DNA from: WTAW01 sp964406575
Lineage (GTDB): Bacteria > Acidobacteriota > Aminicenantia > Aminicenantales > Aminicenantaceae
DNA: 64,000 bases
Reading direction: 5' to 3'
NCBI GenBank assembly: GCA_964406575.1
Contig: CAYOSH010000004.1
Location: forward strand, 1 to 64,000
Shown here: positions 28,279 through 36,610 of the stretch, piece by piece
Layout of the letters: every line of letters begins with the position of its first letter
Position numbering within the stretch: the stretch's first letter is position 1
The notes under the pieces: model-generated
Databases searched by the model: none
Told to the model about the DNA's origin: nothing
What the model saw: only the letters and a program-made list of their open reading frames with translations
Made by a program: the position numbers and the translations under genes

Positions 28279-30225
28279 TTAAGAAATGGAGAGAAAGGCT
28301 CGGATAATGATGCTCAAGATCACGGCAACGGCAATGTTGAGGGCCATAGAGAGGAATGCGATCTTTTTCCCCAGTTCTTTCCAGATGATCGCTACAGTGG
28401 AGAGACAGGGAATAAAAAAGCTCACAAAAACCGTAAACACGATGAGTTGCTCTTGAGTGATGACCGACATCAAATTATGATAGTCAACACCGAGAGCTTG
28501 GAGCATCATGATCAAAGAGAGCTCTTTGCGTAAGAAACCGAAGACAAGGGTCACTCCAAGCTCCTGCGGCAAGCCGAGAGCCTTTTCAACGAGGGGTGAG
28601 AGGATGAGATTGATAAGCCTGTCCATATGGAAAAATTGCATGACCGCCAGAACAACGCTCCCTGCGATCAACACAGGCCAGGCGAACTTTACAAAAGCCT
28701 TCATGTGAAAATAGGTCTTTTTCCATATATTCATTAGGGAGGGAACTTTAAGCGTGGGGATCTCAAGGATCAGCCCGGGTGAAGGCTCCTTATAAAAAAA
28801 GGAGATGATCCTTCCGAGCACGCCCAACAGAAAAATATTGAACACGTAGAATCCCAAGGCCCATATCGGTCCCATATAAAAGGCCACAAGAGCAAGGATG
28901 ATCGTCGTCCTCGCCGTACAAGGGACGAAGGGGATAAGAAGAGTGGTGAGGATCTTATCTCTTCGGGACTCAAGGATGCGGGTGGAAATGATCGCCGGAA
29001 CATTGCAGCCAAATCCCAGGATGAAGGGTGAGACCGATTTCCCGTGGAGGCCGATGAAGTGCATGAACGTATCCATCAGAAAGCTGGCCCGCGCCAGATA
29101 ACCGATGTCCTCCAATAAGGACATAAGGAAGAGCAGGGGCACCAGATAAGGCAGGACGATCGCCAGGCCGCCTCCGACGCCCTGAAGTAAGCCGTCCAGG
29201 ATATGGAAGACCACTCCCGTGCCCAATTGATCGGACAAAAAAATCCTCAGGTGATGGACAGGCCTGAGAAGCAGCCCTTCGAGGGGATTTCCCACTTGAA
29301 AGATAGTAAAGAAAAAAGCGAGAAACACGGCGAGGAGGATCAGGTAACCGAGGAAGGGATGCATGATGATGTCATCCACTCTCTCCAGCAAGGGGATCCT
29401 CTTCCCCCTGACAACTTCGCTGCTTTCCTCGAATATCTTGGCAGCCAGGTGATGCCTTTCTGCAGCGATCACTTCATAAGCGGGCACTCCGTGCATCTTT
29501 TCCAGGTCATCTCTGGTCTTGTCCCTGGCCTTCTTGAGCTCCGGATTCATCTTCTCCAGCGTCTGGATAAAAAAGCGTTTGCCCACTTCGAGCATTTTAA
29601 CCGCCGTAAACCTCCGGTTCCCCACGACGGGAAAATCATCGGGAATCGCCCTCTGGAACTCTTCGATCTTATTTTCCACATCGCGCGTCCAAGTTAAAGG
29701 GGATAAAGGCCTTCTTTCCTCAAGAGCATGGATCGCCGTTTCGATAAGCTGCTTGATGCCTCGCCCATGGATTGCGACAGTCGGAACGCAAGGAACACCC
29801 AAAAGCTTCTCCAGTTTCTTCACATCAATCTTTATTCCCTTCTTTTCTGCAAGGTCCGTCATGTTGAGAGCGATAACCATCGGGTATCCCAGCTCGATGA
29901 GCTCCTGGGTAAGCTCCAGGCTTCTTCCCAGTATAGAAGCGTCCACAACATTGATGATCAAGTCGGGTTCTTCAAAAAACAAATGGCTGAGCGCAACTTT
30001 TTCTATGTCATCCGATGGATTCAGGGAATAAGTGCCTGGAAGATCTATGATATTAAATACGTTTCCCGCGAAGTTAACTTTGCTGTGAGCGTGCTTGACC
30101 GTTGTTCCAGGAAAATTGGATGTGTCGACTTTTAACCCGGCGATAGCATTAAAAAGTGCACTTTTCCCCGAATTGGGTTGGCCGAGAAATATGATATCTG
30201 GATATTTATTTTTTGTCGCCAACAA
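28279..30225 (-). CDS. feoB: Ferrous iron transport GTPase B
   Basis: A 648-residue FeoB. The cytoplasmic G domain carries GQPNSGKS (G1, about 15-22), the PGTTV switch, DLPG (G3) and NMTD (G4). It is followed by the helical NFeoB region and a C-terminal permease with two Gate motifs, including GFGCNVPAI and the membrane run before FFIPCLSTVAIIW. It imports Fe2+ across the inner membrane. It is somewhat shorter than E. coli FeoB (773). The start is TTG and overlaps the last 20 bases of feoA, so translation is coupled. I saw no Fur box upstream of feoA. Confidence 0.95.
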   Translation of the reverse strand: MLATKNKYPDIIFLGQPNSGKSALFNAIAGLKVDTSNFPGTTVKHAHSKVNFAGNVFNIIDLPGTYSLNPSDDIEKVALSHLFFEEPDLIINVVDASILGRSLELTQELIELGYPMVIALNMTDLAEKKGIKIDVKKLEKLLGVPCVPTVAIHGRGIKQLIETAIHALEERRPLSPLTWTRDVENKIEEFQRAIPDDFPVVGNRRFTAVKMLEVGKRFFIQTLEKMNPELKKARDKTRDDLEKMHGVPAYEVIAAERHHLAAKIFEESSEVVRGKRIPLLERVDDIIMHPFLGYLILLAVFLAFFFTIFQVGNPLEGLLLRPVHHLRIFLSDQLGTGVVFHILDGLLQGVGGGLAIVLPYLVPLLFLMSLLEDIGYLARASFLMDTFMHFIGLHGKSVSPFILGFGCNVPAIISTRILESRRDKILTTLLIPFVPCTARTTIILALVAFYMGPIWALGFYVFNIFLLGVLGRIISFFYKEPSPGLILEIPTLKVPSLMNIWKKTYFHMKAFVKFAWPVLIAGSVVLAVMQFFHMDRLINLILSPLVEKALGLPQELGVTLVFGFLRKELSLIMMLQALGVDYHNLMSVITQEQLIVFTVFVSFFIPCLSTVAIIWKELGKKIAFLSMALNIAVAVILSIIIRAFLSIS

Positions 30226-30451
30226 TCTCTACCATTATTTTTTGGGCAATACCTCTGCCCAGAGCCACAGATGTTTCGGAAGTCAATCCTCTTACGAGAA
30301 TCGGTCCTCTGAGTATGCTGCGCGAATCCAGCTCAATGATATCATCCTTATGAAAACCCAGCGAAAGGAGTTTTCGTCGCATACCATGGCCGCCTCCTAG
30401 GCTGACGATCTTAAGCTGTTTATCGGTAGGGGCGTTAGTTAATCTTATCAT
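30206..30451 (-). CDS. feoA: Ferrous iron transport protein A
   Basis: An 81-residue SH3-like FeoA: LGGGHGMRRKLLSLGF in the middle and the RGLTSETSVALGRGIAQKIMV end are characteristic. It is a small cytoplasmic accessory of FeoB. It is the first gene of the feoAB pair, and its stop lies inside the feoB coding start. Confidence 0.93.
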   Translation of the reverse strand: MIRLTNAPTDKQLKIVSLGGGHGMRRKLLSLGFHKDDIIELDSRSILRGPILVRGLTSETSVALGRGIAQKIMVEIVGDKK

Positions 30452-30560
30452 CTATAGGAACCTGCACTTTCTGTCAAACTAAAGCGATTTCAAGAATATA
30501 ACAGGTGATGATAAAGAAACTCTCGAAAAAAATCAACATTTGATCCTTCATTGGGAGCCT

Positions 30561-30703
30561 GCTTATTTCCGTGATAGACACATTAGACGGAAAAAGAGCG
30601 AGTCACAGCCCTTATGAGATTGATGGGTGAGGTCTTCGACGAATATGGACTGTGACGATCTTCTGCGATTATCATTTGACTTAGGATCATTACGGAAATA
30701 AGC
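30561..30703. repeat. Nested long inverted repeat (possible structured RNA or relic element)
   Basis: Outer arms GCTTATTTCCGTGAT (30561-30575) and ATTACGGAAATAAGC (30689-30703) are complementary at 14 of 15 positions. Inside them, GTCACAG (30602-30608) and CTGTGAC (30650-30656) pair perfectly. The element fills most of the gap of about 380 bases between divergent feoA and the symporter gene. A 77-codon minus-strand frame over it has no family resemblance and is not called. The rest of the gap shows nothing clear. Confidence 0.5.
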
Positions 30704-30834
30704 ATTCTTCATTTGATCTTTCCTGGTAAGCATCTCTAAAGATGTTCCGATAGAAATCACGTTGCATTCTTGAGTGTTCTGATTGATTGGTAGCAAAAAC
30801 TGACCCTTCCTTGACAGGGAATTTGGAAAATATT

Positions 30835-32112
30835 ATGTTTATGGCACTGTATCAGGTTCGCGTTTTGCCCAAAAATTTGATGTCACTCAAGAAGCTCAAT
30901 CTCACACATTACATATTCATCGGCTTTTTCCTGGGCATTTTTGCTGGTTGGGTTTTTGGGGAAGGCATTATGCCCATCGCTGAACCCCTTGCCGAGATAT
31001 TTCTCCGTCTCCTCCGCATGGCTATCATGCCGTTGATCATCACATCCATCATCTCAGGAGTGGTGAGTGTCGGCAGCGCTGCTGGACTTGGCCGTTTGGG
31101 CATCAAAACATTTTGCTATTACATTCTCAGCAGTCTGATGGCTATCCTTACAGGTCTTGTTTTAGTGAACGTTTTTAAACCTGGAGTGGGAGCCCAAATA
31201 GGCCTGGAGAAGAGCCCGGAAGCGATCGCCGCAACGGAAAAGGGACTTGGAAGTCTGCTCATAAATTTGATCCCGGAGAATCCCTTTGCCGCGATGGCCA
31301 GAGGAGACGTCCTGCCCATCATCTTTTTTTCCATCCTGTTCGGATTTTTTATCACTAAACTTTCCGCAAAACCGAGGGCCCAGCTCACTGATTTTTTCCA
31401 GGCGGCCTTCGAGACCATGATGAAATTGACACTCTTTGTCGTCTGGAGCGCCCCCTTTGGCGTGTTCGGCATCATTTCCCGTATCGTCGCCAGAACCGGA
31501 TTTGAGGCGTTCAAATCACTTGGATTCTACTTTCTTGTCGTTCTATTGGGTCTGGCGATTCATGCCTCTGTGAATCTGCCCTTACTTCTCTCATTAGTGG
31601 CTAGGGTCAATCCGTTCAAACACTACAAAGGGATGCCTTCGGCTCTTCTCATGGCATTTTCGACATGTTCGACAATTGTGACACTTCCTCTCACGATGAA
31701 AGCAGTCACAGAGAATTCCAAAGTGTCCGAGAAAGTTTCCAACTTTGTCCTTCCGATCGGGGCTACCGTCAACATGGACGGAACAGCGTTGTATGAGTGC
31801 GTCGCAACCATATTTATCGCGCAGGTTTACGGATTTGAGCTCTCTGTGGGTGCCCAGTTCATAGTCGTCATCACCGCCCTCCTGGCGTCCATAGGGGCTG
31901 CAAGCGTGCCTATGAGTGGGATGGTCATGATGTCTATCATTTTAAAGGCCGTGGGTCTTCCCTTAGAAGGAGTGGCCATTATCCTGGCTGTGGACAGAAT
32001 ATTGGATATGTTCAGGACAACGGTCAATGTCCTGAGCGATAGTTGTGGTGCTGTTGTCGTCGCCCGTCTAGAAGGGGAAGCACTGGAAGGGATGGGGGAA
32101 AGCCCTCAATAA
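30835..32112 (+). CDS. Dicarboxylate/amino acid:cation symporter (DAACS family)
   Basis: About 425 residues from the ATG at 30835 (GGAAAA nearby); a TTG at 30787 or the ATG at 30880 are alternatives. It has about eight membrane segments and the two re-entrant loop signatures of the GltP/DctA family: MAFSTCSTIVTLPLTM (serine-rich HP1) and GATVNMDGTALYE (NMDGT sodium/substrate motif). It imports glutamate, aspartate or C4-dicarboxylates with Na+ or H+. Its stop overlaps by a few bases the convergent KamA-like gene, an enzyme family that may use glutamate. Confidence 0.92.
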   Translation: MFMALYQVRVLPKNLMSLKKLNLTHYIFIGFFLGIFAGWVFGEGIMPIAEPLAEIFLRLLRMAIMPLIITSIISGVVSVGSAAGLGRLGIKTFCYYILSSLMAILTGLVLVNVFKPGVGAQIGLEKSPEAIAATEKGLGSLLINLIPENPFAAMARGDVLPIIFFSILFGFFITKLSAKPRAQLTDFFQAAFETMMKLTLFVVWSAPFGVFGIISRIVARTGFEAFKSLGFYFLVVLLGLAIHASVNLPLLLSLVARVNPFKHYKGMPSALLMAFSTCSTIVTLPLTMKAVTENSKVSEKVSNFVLPIGATVNMDGTALYECVATIFIAQVYGFELSVGAQFIVVITALLASIGAASVPMSGMVMMSIILKAVGLPLEGVAIILAVDRILDMFRTTVNVLSDSCGAVVVARLEGEALEGMGESPQ

Positions 32113-33902
32113 TAATACCAGATGGTTTTATAATCAGACACGTTCTCACCGATACTCTTGAGCTTTTGCAAATAGTCAAAGATAGAAACATCCGTGTAGA
32201 CATAGGTATCGGCCAGAGCCAGTTTCTTCTCCCAGGGATGGAACTCATAAACCCTGCGGCCGTCAGGAAGAATGGATATGATGTCATGATTTTGAAGGGC
32301 ACGCAGGTAATTTTTCCCTAAACCCGGAACATTGAACACAATTTCATCCGTTCTGACTGTGCCCGGCATGAGACGAGCTTCTTCTTTCTGTTCCTGGAGC
32401 AGTCTGGGGATCGGAACACGATAGTCGTCAGTCTCTTCTTTCCCTTTGGTGTTGAATGTGTAATAGGGTGTGACTCCGATCAAACGCAACCTGTTTCGTG
32501 CTACAGCGGCTTCGAATTTGCGTGAATTGAAGAAGGTATACACCAGCTGATTATAGACTTCCATCCCATAGCGCCGGAACTTTTGGACAGCTTCTACAGA
32601 TTGAGACGTGATCTCATACGCATGTTCAAAATGAGAGACAATAAGGATCTCTCTTTTGCCGGGAATATGAAAATGGTTGATGTCCTTGACCAGAGCATCT
32701 GTGATCCGTTGGGGCAACGTTATCGGAGTCCGTGTACCCAATCTGATCCTCTGGATATGCTCCATCCGGGAAAGCTTAAAAAGCAGGTTTTCTATCCTTT
32801 CGTTGGATAAGATAAAAGGATCTCCCCCTGTGATGAGAACCTCTTTGATCTCTGGAGTGTCGGCTATCCAATCCAACGCTTTCTGAACTTTAGCTTTGGA
32901 AAGTATGGCAGCACGCGAATAGACGTTCTCAATCTCCCAGTTCCGCTGGCAGTACACACAGATCTGGGGGCAGGTCAACACGGGCTTGAGGATGACGATC
33001 TGAGGATAACGCCTGGTGATACCCTCTACGGGTGAGGTGTCCCGTTCCAGCATAAAATCCATTGATCTTTTTTTATCGGCCTTGAATTCCTTCAATTTAT
33101 GGATGTAGTGAAGCGACGGGATCACTTGGGCACGGATACCCTCGTCTCTCCCCTGTCCTGGCTCATAATCCATCAATGACAGATAATAAGGAGTGATCCC
33201 GAATGGTATCTCGAATCTTTTGACTAACTTTACGGCCTCGTATTCTTCATCTGTGAGTTTAGCCAGGGTGCTCAACGTCCTTGCATCCCTGATGATATGA
33301 CGGACCTGCCAGCGCCAATTGTCCCATTCAGAACCAGTGGCATCAAAATATCGGAGAATCCTCTGTTTGTTTTTGTACCGGCGCCGCTTAGCATCCTCAT
33401 CGAGACCGCTGGGGTATCGCGTGCTGAATTTTTCCACAGTTCTAGCCATCCGGGAAAGATCAGCGGACCGGAGTTTCGCCGCTTTTACTCCTTGGTATTT
33501 AGCAAAGGCGGGTACACTTTCGGGATACACATCTGCATGGCCAGAGATGCCGCGAAAAAGATGATCCAACTCAGCAAAAAAACCAGGAGTGGGGAGAGCT
33601 ACAGATCTTTTCCTTTTATCGTGGATCAAATCATCGATGTACTTTAATAAACTGAATTCCGCAAGCACTGCGCTACGCCGTGATATGATATTGCGAAAGA
33701 CGAGAATGGCATCCCGCCTTAAGATCCATTTAAGGGAAGGAACGTCGGGATTTTCTTCAAAGGAATCGATCAGCATTGTTGTCAACAGCTCTATGATCTT
33801 TTTTCGTTTAGTCAGGAGAGGGTCCTTGGAGGTCAGGATCCTTTTTAAAGGAGGAACCATACCCAAGGTTTTTAAAAGTCTTTTCCTCGCTTTTTCTTCC
33901 AT
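32106..33902 (-). CDS. Long KamA-family radical SAM protein
   Basis: A 598-residue protein. The radical SAM cluster motif is CxxxCxxC at C311, C315 and C318 (CPQICVYCQR). It is followed by LITGGDPFIL and the LGTRTPITLPQRI segment typical of the lysine 2,3-aminomutase family. FNVPGLGK near residue 510 matches the PLP-lysine motif, so PLP binding is likely. About 170 residues at the N-terminus have no counterpart in classical KamA and no motif I recognise. The C-terminal metal/SAM region is divergent. The product is unknown: an aminomutase on a non-lysine substrate is inferred from family. It lies in the same-strand cluster with an M20 peptidase, a second KamA-like enzyme and an ATP-grasp ligase. 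Confidence 0.85.
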   Translation of the reverse strand: MEEKARKRLLKTLGMVPPLKRILTSKDPLLTKRKKIIELLTTMLIDSFEENPDVPSLKWILRRDAILVFRNIISRRSAVLAEFSLLKYIDDLIHDKRKRSVALPTPGFFAELDHLFRGISGHADVYPESVPAFAKYQGVKAAKLRSADLSRMARTVEKFSTRYPSGLDEDAKRRRYKNKQRILRYFDATGSEWDNWRWQVRHIIRDARTLSTLAKLTDEEYEAVKLVKRFEIPFGITPYYLSLMDYEPGQGRDEGIRAQVIPSLHYIHKLKEFKADKKRSMDFMLERDTSPVEGITRRYPQIVILKPVLTCPQICVYCQRNWEIENVYSRAAILSKAKVQKALDWIADTPEIKEVLITGGDPFILSNERIENLLFKLSRMEHIQRIRLGTRTPITLPQRITDALVKDINHFHIPGKREILIVSHFEHAYEITSQSVEAVQKFRRYGMEVYNQLVYTFFNSRKFEAAVARNRLRLIGVTPYYTFNTKGKEETDDYRVPIPRLLQEQKEEARLMPGTVRTDEIVFNVPGLGKNYLRALQNHDIISILPDGRRVYEFHPWEKKLALADTYVYTDVSIFDYLQKLKSIGENVSDYKTIWYYY

Positions 33903-34091
33903 TTTTTATGGGCAAAAATCTATATTTCTGATCGCGATTGTTTCGAGTCTATTGGAAAAAGGCTTAATATTTGGATTTATTATAGCATCAAATGGGGACT
34001 AAAATAAAGTTTAAAACTGCAACTGGAAGTATTGAGGCAACCCAACGCAGTGAAATTGCTTGAAATGAGAGTTAGAAAATATCCCCCAGGT

Positions 34092-35261
34092 CTAAAAAAA
34101 GAAATTTGAGCAATACAGATCGATCAGAAAGTGAGCGAGGAGAGCCGTGCGCTCTTTTAGGCTCTTCAAGAGGATCCTCTCTTCAGGGGTGTGGTCACTG
34201 ATGCCAACCGGGCCAAATCCATCCAGTGTGGGCACACCCATCGCACCGAAATAATTCCCATCCGATGTCCCTTTGCGATGTTCAGAAGAGAATTTTTGTC
34301 CCAGTTCCTCAGCGATCCCTTCTAATCGGGACAACAGCTTTTTGCTTTGCTGACTGGGGGGCATGGACGGCCGGCTGTTGAGGAGCTCGAAGGAGCAAGA
34401 ACACAACGGATTAAAGCATTGGGAGACAATCTCCTGAATTTTTTCGAGCAGAATCGGACGATACTCTTCTTTTTCCCAACGCAGGTCAAAAAGGAATGAG
34501 GCCTTTCCGGGAATCGTGCCTGGCCCCAATCCGCCTTCTATACAGCCTACATTGACGCGGACTCCTGGGAAAGTATTGTTCAAGGATTCAAAAGCGATTA
34601 CTTTGTGGGCGAGTTCCAAAAGGGCACTGGCCTTTTCCTCAGTCGAAGATCCCACGTGCCGCTCCTTGCCGAGGCATTCCACACGTCCACCTGCTTTGCC
34701 GTTGCGGGAGACTACGATTTCCCCGTTGGGTCCCCCGCACTCTGCCACAAGACACATTTGGGCATTTTTTCGCTCCTCTTCATAAATCTCTTGGGAGGTC
34801 ACTGACCCATTTTCCTCGTCTCCCCCTAAAATCAGCGCCACATCCATGGATTCAAGGCCAACTGCTTGATCAATGGCCTTAAGCGCATACACCAAAACAG
34901 CTAGCCCCCCTTTCATATCAGCAGTCCCCGGACCGACCAGCCACTCCCCTTCTCTTCGGCAGGTTTGAAAGGGGTGATCCGGAGGAAACACAGTATCTGT
35001 GTGGCCGAGGAGATAGACAGCCTTGTTAGATTTCTTTGTTTTTAGAACATGGTGGTTTCCTGTTTCCTCTTGTTCAACGACTTTGTGAAGTGGGAACAAG
35101 GTTTCCAGCTTCGTCAGGACGAGTTCCGATACCTTATCAACGCCCCGTTTGTAAAACGTGTAAGAGTTCTGTTCGCAGAGGGAAATCAAAAAATCAAGCT
35201 GCTCTTCTTCCCACGCGTTGATCATCGCAGTGAGCTGCTCTTTCACGTCGAAAAACCTCAT
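34092..35261 (-). CDS. M20 family metallopeptidase, carboxypeptidase G2-like
   Basis: A 389-residue zinc peptidase of the M20 family. Metal and catalytic residues are visible: H and D in LLGHTDTVF (near 87), the bridging Asp in GTADMKGG, the EE pair in GGDEENGS, and a late H in GISDHTPEE. The dimerisation insert lies between. The closest description is glutamate carboxypeptidase/carboxypeptidase G2 or ArgE/DapE-like. It probably removes a C-terminal amino acid or deacylates an amino acid. It lies 20 bases downstream of the KamA-like aminomutase, so it is very likely in one operon. Confidence 0.88.
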   Translation of the reverse strand: MRFFDVKEQLTAMINAWEEEQLDFLISLCEQNSYTFYKRGVDKVSELVLTKLETLFPLHKVVEQEETGNHHVLKTKKSNKAVYLLGHTDTVFPPDHPFQTCRREGEWLVGPGTADMKGGLAVLVYALKAIDQAVGLESMDVALILGGDEENGSVTSQEIYEEERKNAQMCLVAECGGPNGEIVVSRNGKAGGRVECLGKERHVGSSTEEKASALLELAHKVIAFESLNNTFPGVRVNVGCIEGGLGPGTIPGKASFLFDLRWEKEEYRPILLEKIQEIVSQCFNPLCSCSFELLNSRPSMPPSQQSKKLLSRLEGIAEELGQKFSSEHRKGTSDGNYFGAMGVPTLDGFGPVGISDHTPEERILLKSLKERTALLAHFLIDLYCSNFFF

Positions 35262-35281
35262 AGTATTCTCTGGAAAAGGAT

Positions 35282-36553
35282 CTACAAGCCCTCGTCCTCA
35301 TACTCGCAGACCTCTCCGGCCCAGGTCCGGAAGAGCAGCTTGCCGTTGCGGTTATGGTTGAGGAGGTAAGTAGGGGCCATCGGTGTCTTGCCCTTTCCCT
35401 CAGGTGCAGTGATGATAAACGTGGGAACCCCCAAACCCGATGAATAGCCCCTCAGGTTTTCCATAATATTTAAACCATCGCTTACAGGAGCGCGAAAGTG
35501 CTGGATCCCCTGCAGCTTCTTGCAGTTGAAGATATAGTAAGGCCGCACGCGTATCTTCAATAACTCGTGGACCAACTTTTTCATGACGTTTTTATCATTG
35601 TTGATCCCTTTGAGGAGCACAGATTGGTTGCCGACAATAACTCCTGCTTCTATCAGCATATCTACGGCTCGCTCGGATTCCGGATTGATCTCCAAAGGAT
35701 GGTTGAATTGTGTGTTGATGTAGAGCGGTTTGTGCCGCTTAAAGATCCTACAGAGTTCGGGTGTCACTCTCTGCGGCAGGGTGGCCAGCATTCGAGTGCC
35801 GATCCTCTTGATCTCCACATGGGGAATTTCCTCCAACTCGGTGAGGACCCAGTCGATACTTTCATCCGACAGCACCAAGGCATCCCCTCCTGTGATGAGC
35901 ACGTCACGGATCTCTGGAGAGTCTGCGATATAGGCCAACGCCGATTGGATATCCTCGCGAGGGTAGATCATGTCTTTGAAAGAAATATCTTTTTTCCTCA
36001 GGCAGTGACGGCAAAACATCGCACACATGTTGGTGACATTAATGATCAAGCGGTCAGGATAGAGGCGTGTGATGAGAGGAGCCGGAGAATTGTAGACCAG
36101 GGCATAGGGATCCTTCATTTCTTCCTCATCCAAGTATTCCGCGATCGTCGGTACGGATTGTTTGAAAATAGGGCAATTGCGGTCCTTCGGATCGATGAGA
36201 CTTGCATAATAGGGCGAGACCTGCCATCTGTACTGCTTGGCTGTCTTCTCAATGCTTTTAACTTCTTCCTCAGTAAGATCGAGGATGCGTTTCAAAATAG
36301 CGGTGTTGCGGATAGCATTTTGATAATGCCACTTGTAGTTTGTCCAATCCTTGTTTGTGCCCCCGAGGACTTTTAAGACGCGCCGTCTTTGTTCTTGGAT
36401 CCTGTCCCATTGGTTGAAACCCATTGGAATTTTATCCCGTACCTGAAGATAATCGGCGATCATCTCTGTGTATTTGCGGGCACGCTTACGGGCGATCTCC
36501 CTGTTTTTTTCGGGTACATACATGGGAGAACCCGGATCTTTCACGACTGACAT
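35282..36553 (-). CDS. KamA-family aminomutase, glutamate 2,3-aminomutase-like
   Basis: A 423-residue radical SAM/PLP enzyme. Cluster cysteines are C177, C181 and C184; TGGDALVLSD and IGTRMLATLPQRV follow; the PLP lysine is K389 in GKGKTP. Where lysine 2,3-aminomutase has Asp293 (QCDL) and Asp330 (VDAP) for the substrate ammonium group, this protein has K345 (NCKK) and T382 (ITAP). A Lys at the first site is the feature reported for glutamate 2,3-aminomutase, so an acidic substrate such as glutamate is likely, giving beta-glutamate. GGGAGGAG precedes the ATG. It is cytoplasmic, oxygen-sensitive, and in a cluster with ATP-grasp and M20 genes. Confidence 0.87.
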   Translation of the reverse strand: MSVVKDPGSPMYVPEKNREIARKRARKYTEMIADYLQVRDKIPMGFNQWDRIQEQRRRVLKVLGGTNKDWTNYKWHYQNAIRNTAILKRILDLTEEEVKSIEKTAKQYRWQVSPYYASLIDPKDRNCPIFKQSVPTIAEYLDEEEMKDPYALVYNSPAPLITRLYPDRLIINVTNMCAMFCRHCLRKKDISFKDMIYPREDIQSALAYIADSPEIRDVLITGGDALVLSDESIDWVLTELEEIPHVEIKRIGTRMLATLPQRVTPELCRIFKRHKPLYINTQFNHPLEINPESERAVDMLIEAGVIVGNQSVLLKGINNDKNVMKKLVHELLKIRVRPYYIFNCKKLQGIQHFRAPVSDGLNIMENLRGYSSGLGVPTFIITAPEGKGKTPMAPTYLLNHNRNGKLLFRTWAGEVCEYEDEGL

Positions 36554-36610
36554 ACTCTCCTCCCTGAAATTGATGTGTTCAGAATATTCTATATTTTTGT
36601 CCTGAATATT

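Noticed and set aside
30563..30796. Minus-strand 77-codon frame between feoA and the symporter gene
   Set aside because: Low-quality composition, no ribosome site, and it overlaps the nested inverted repeat.
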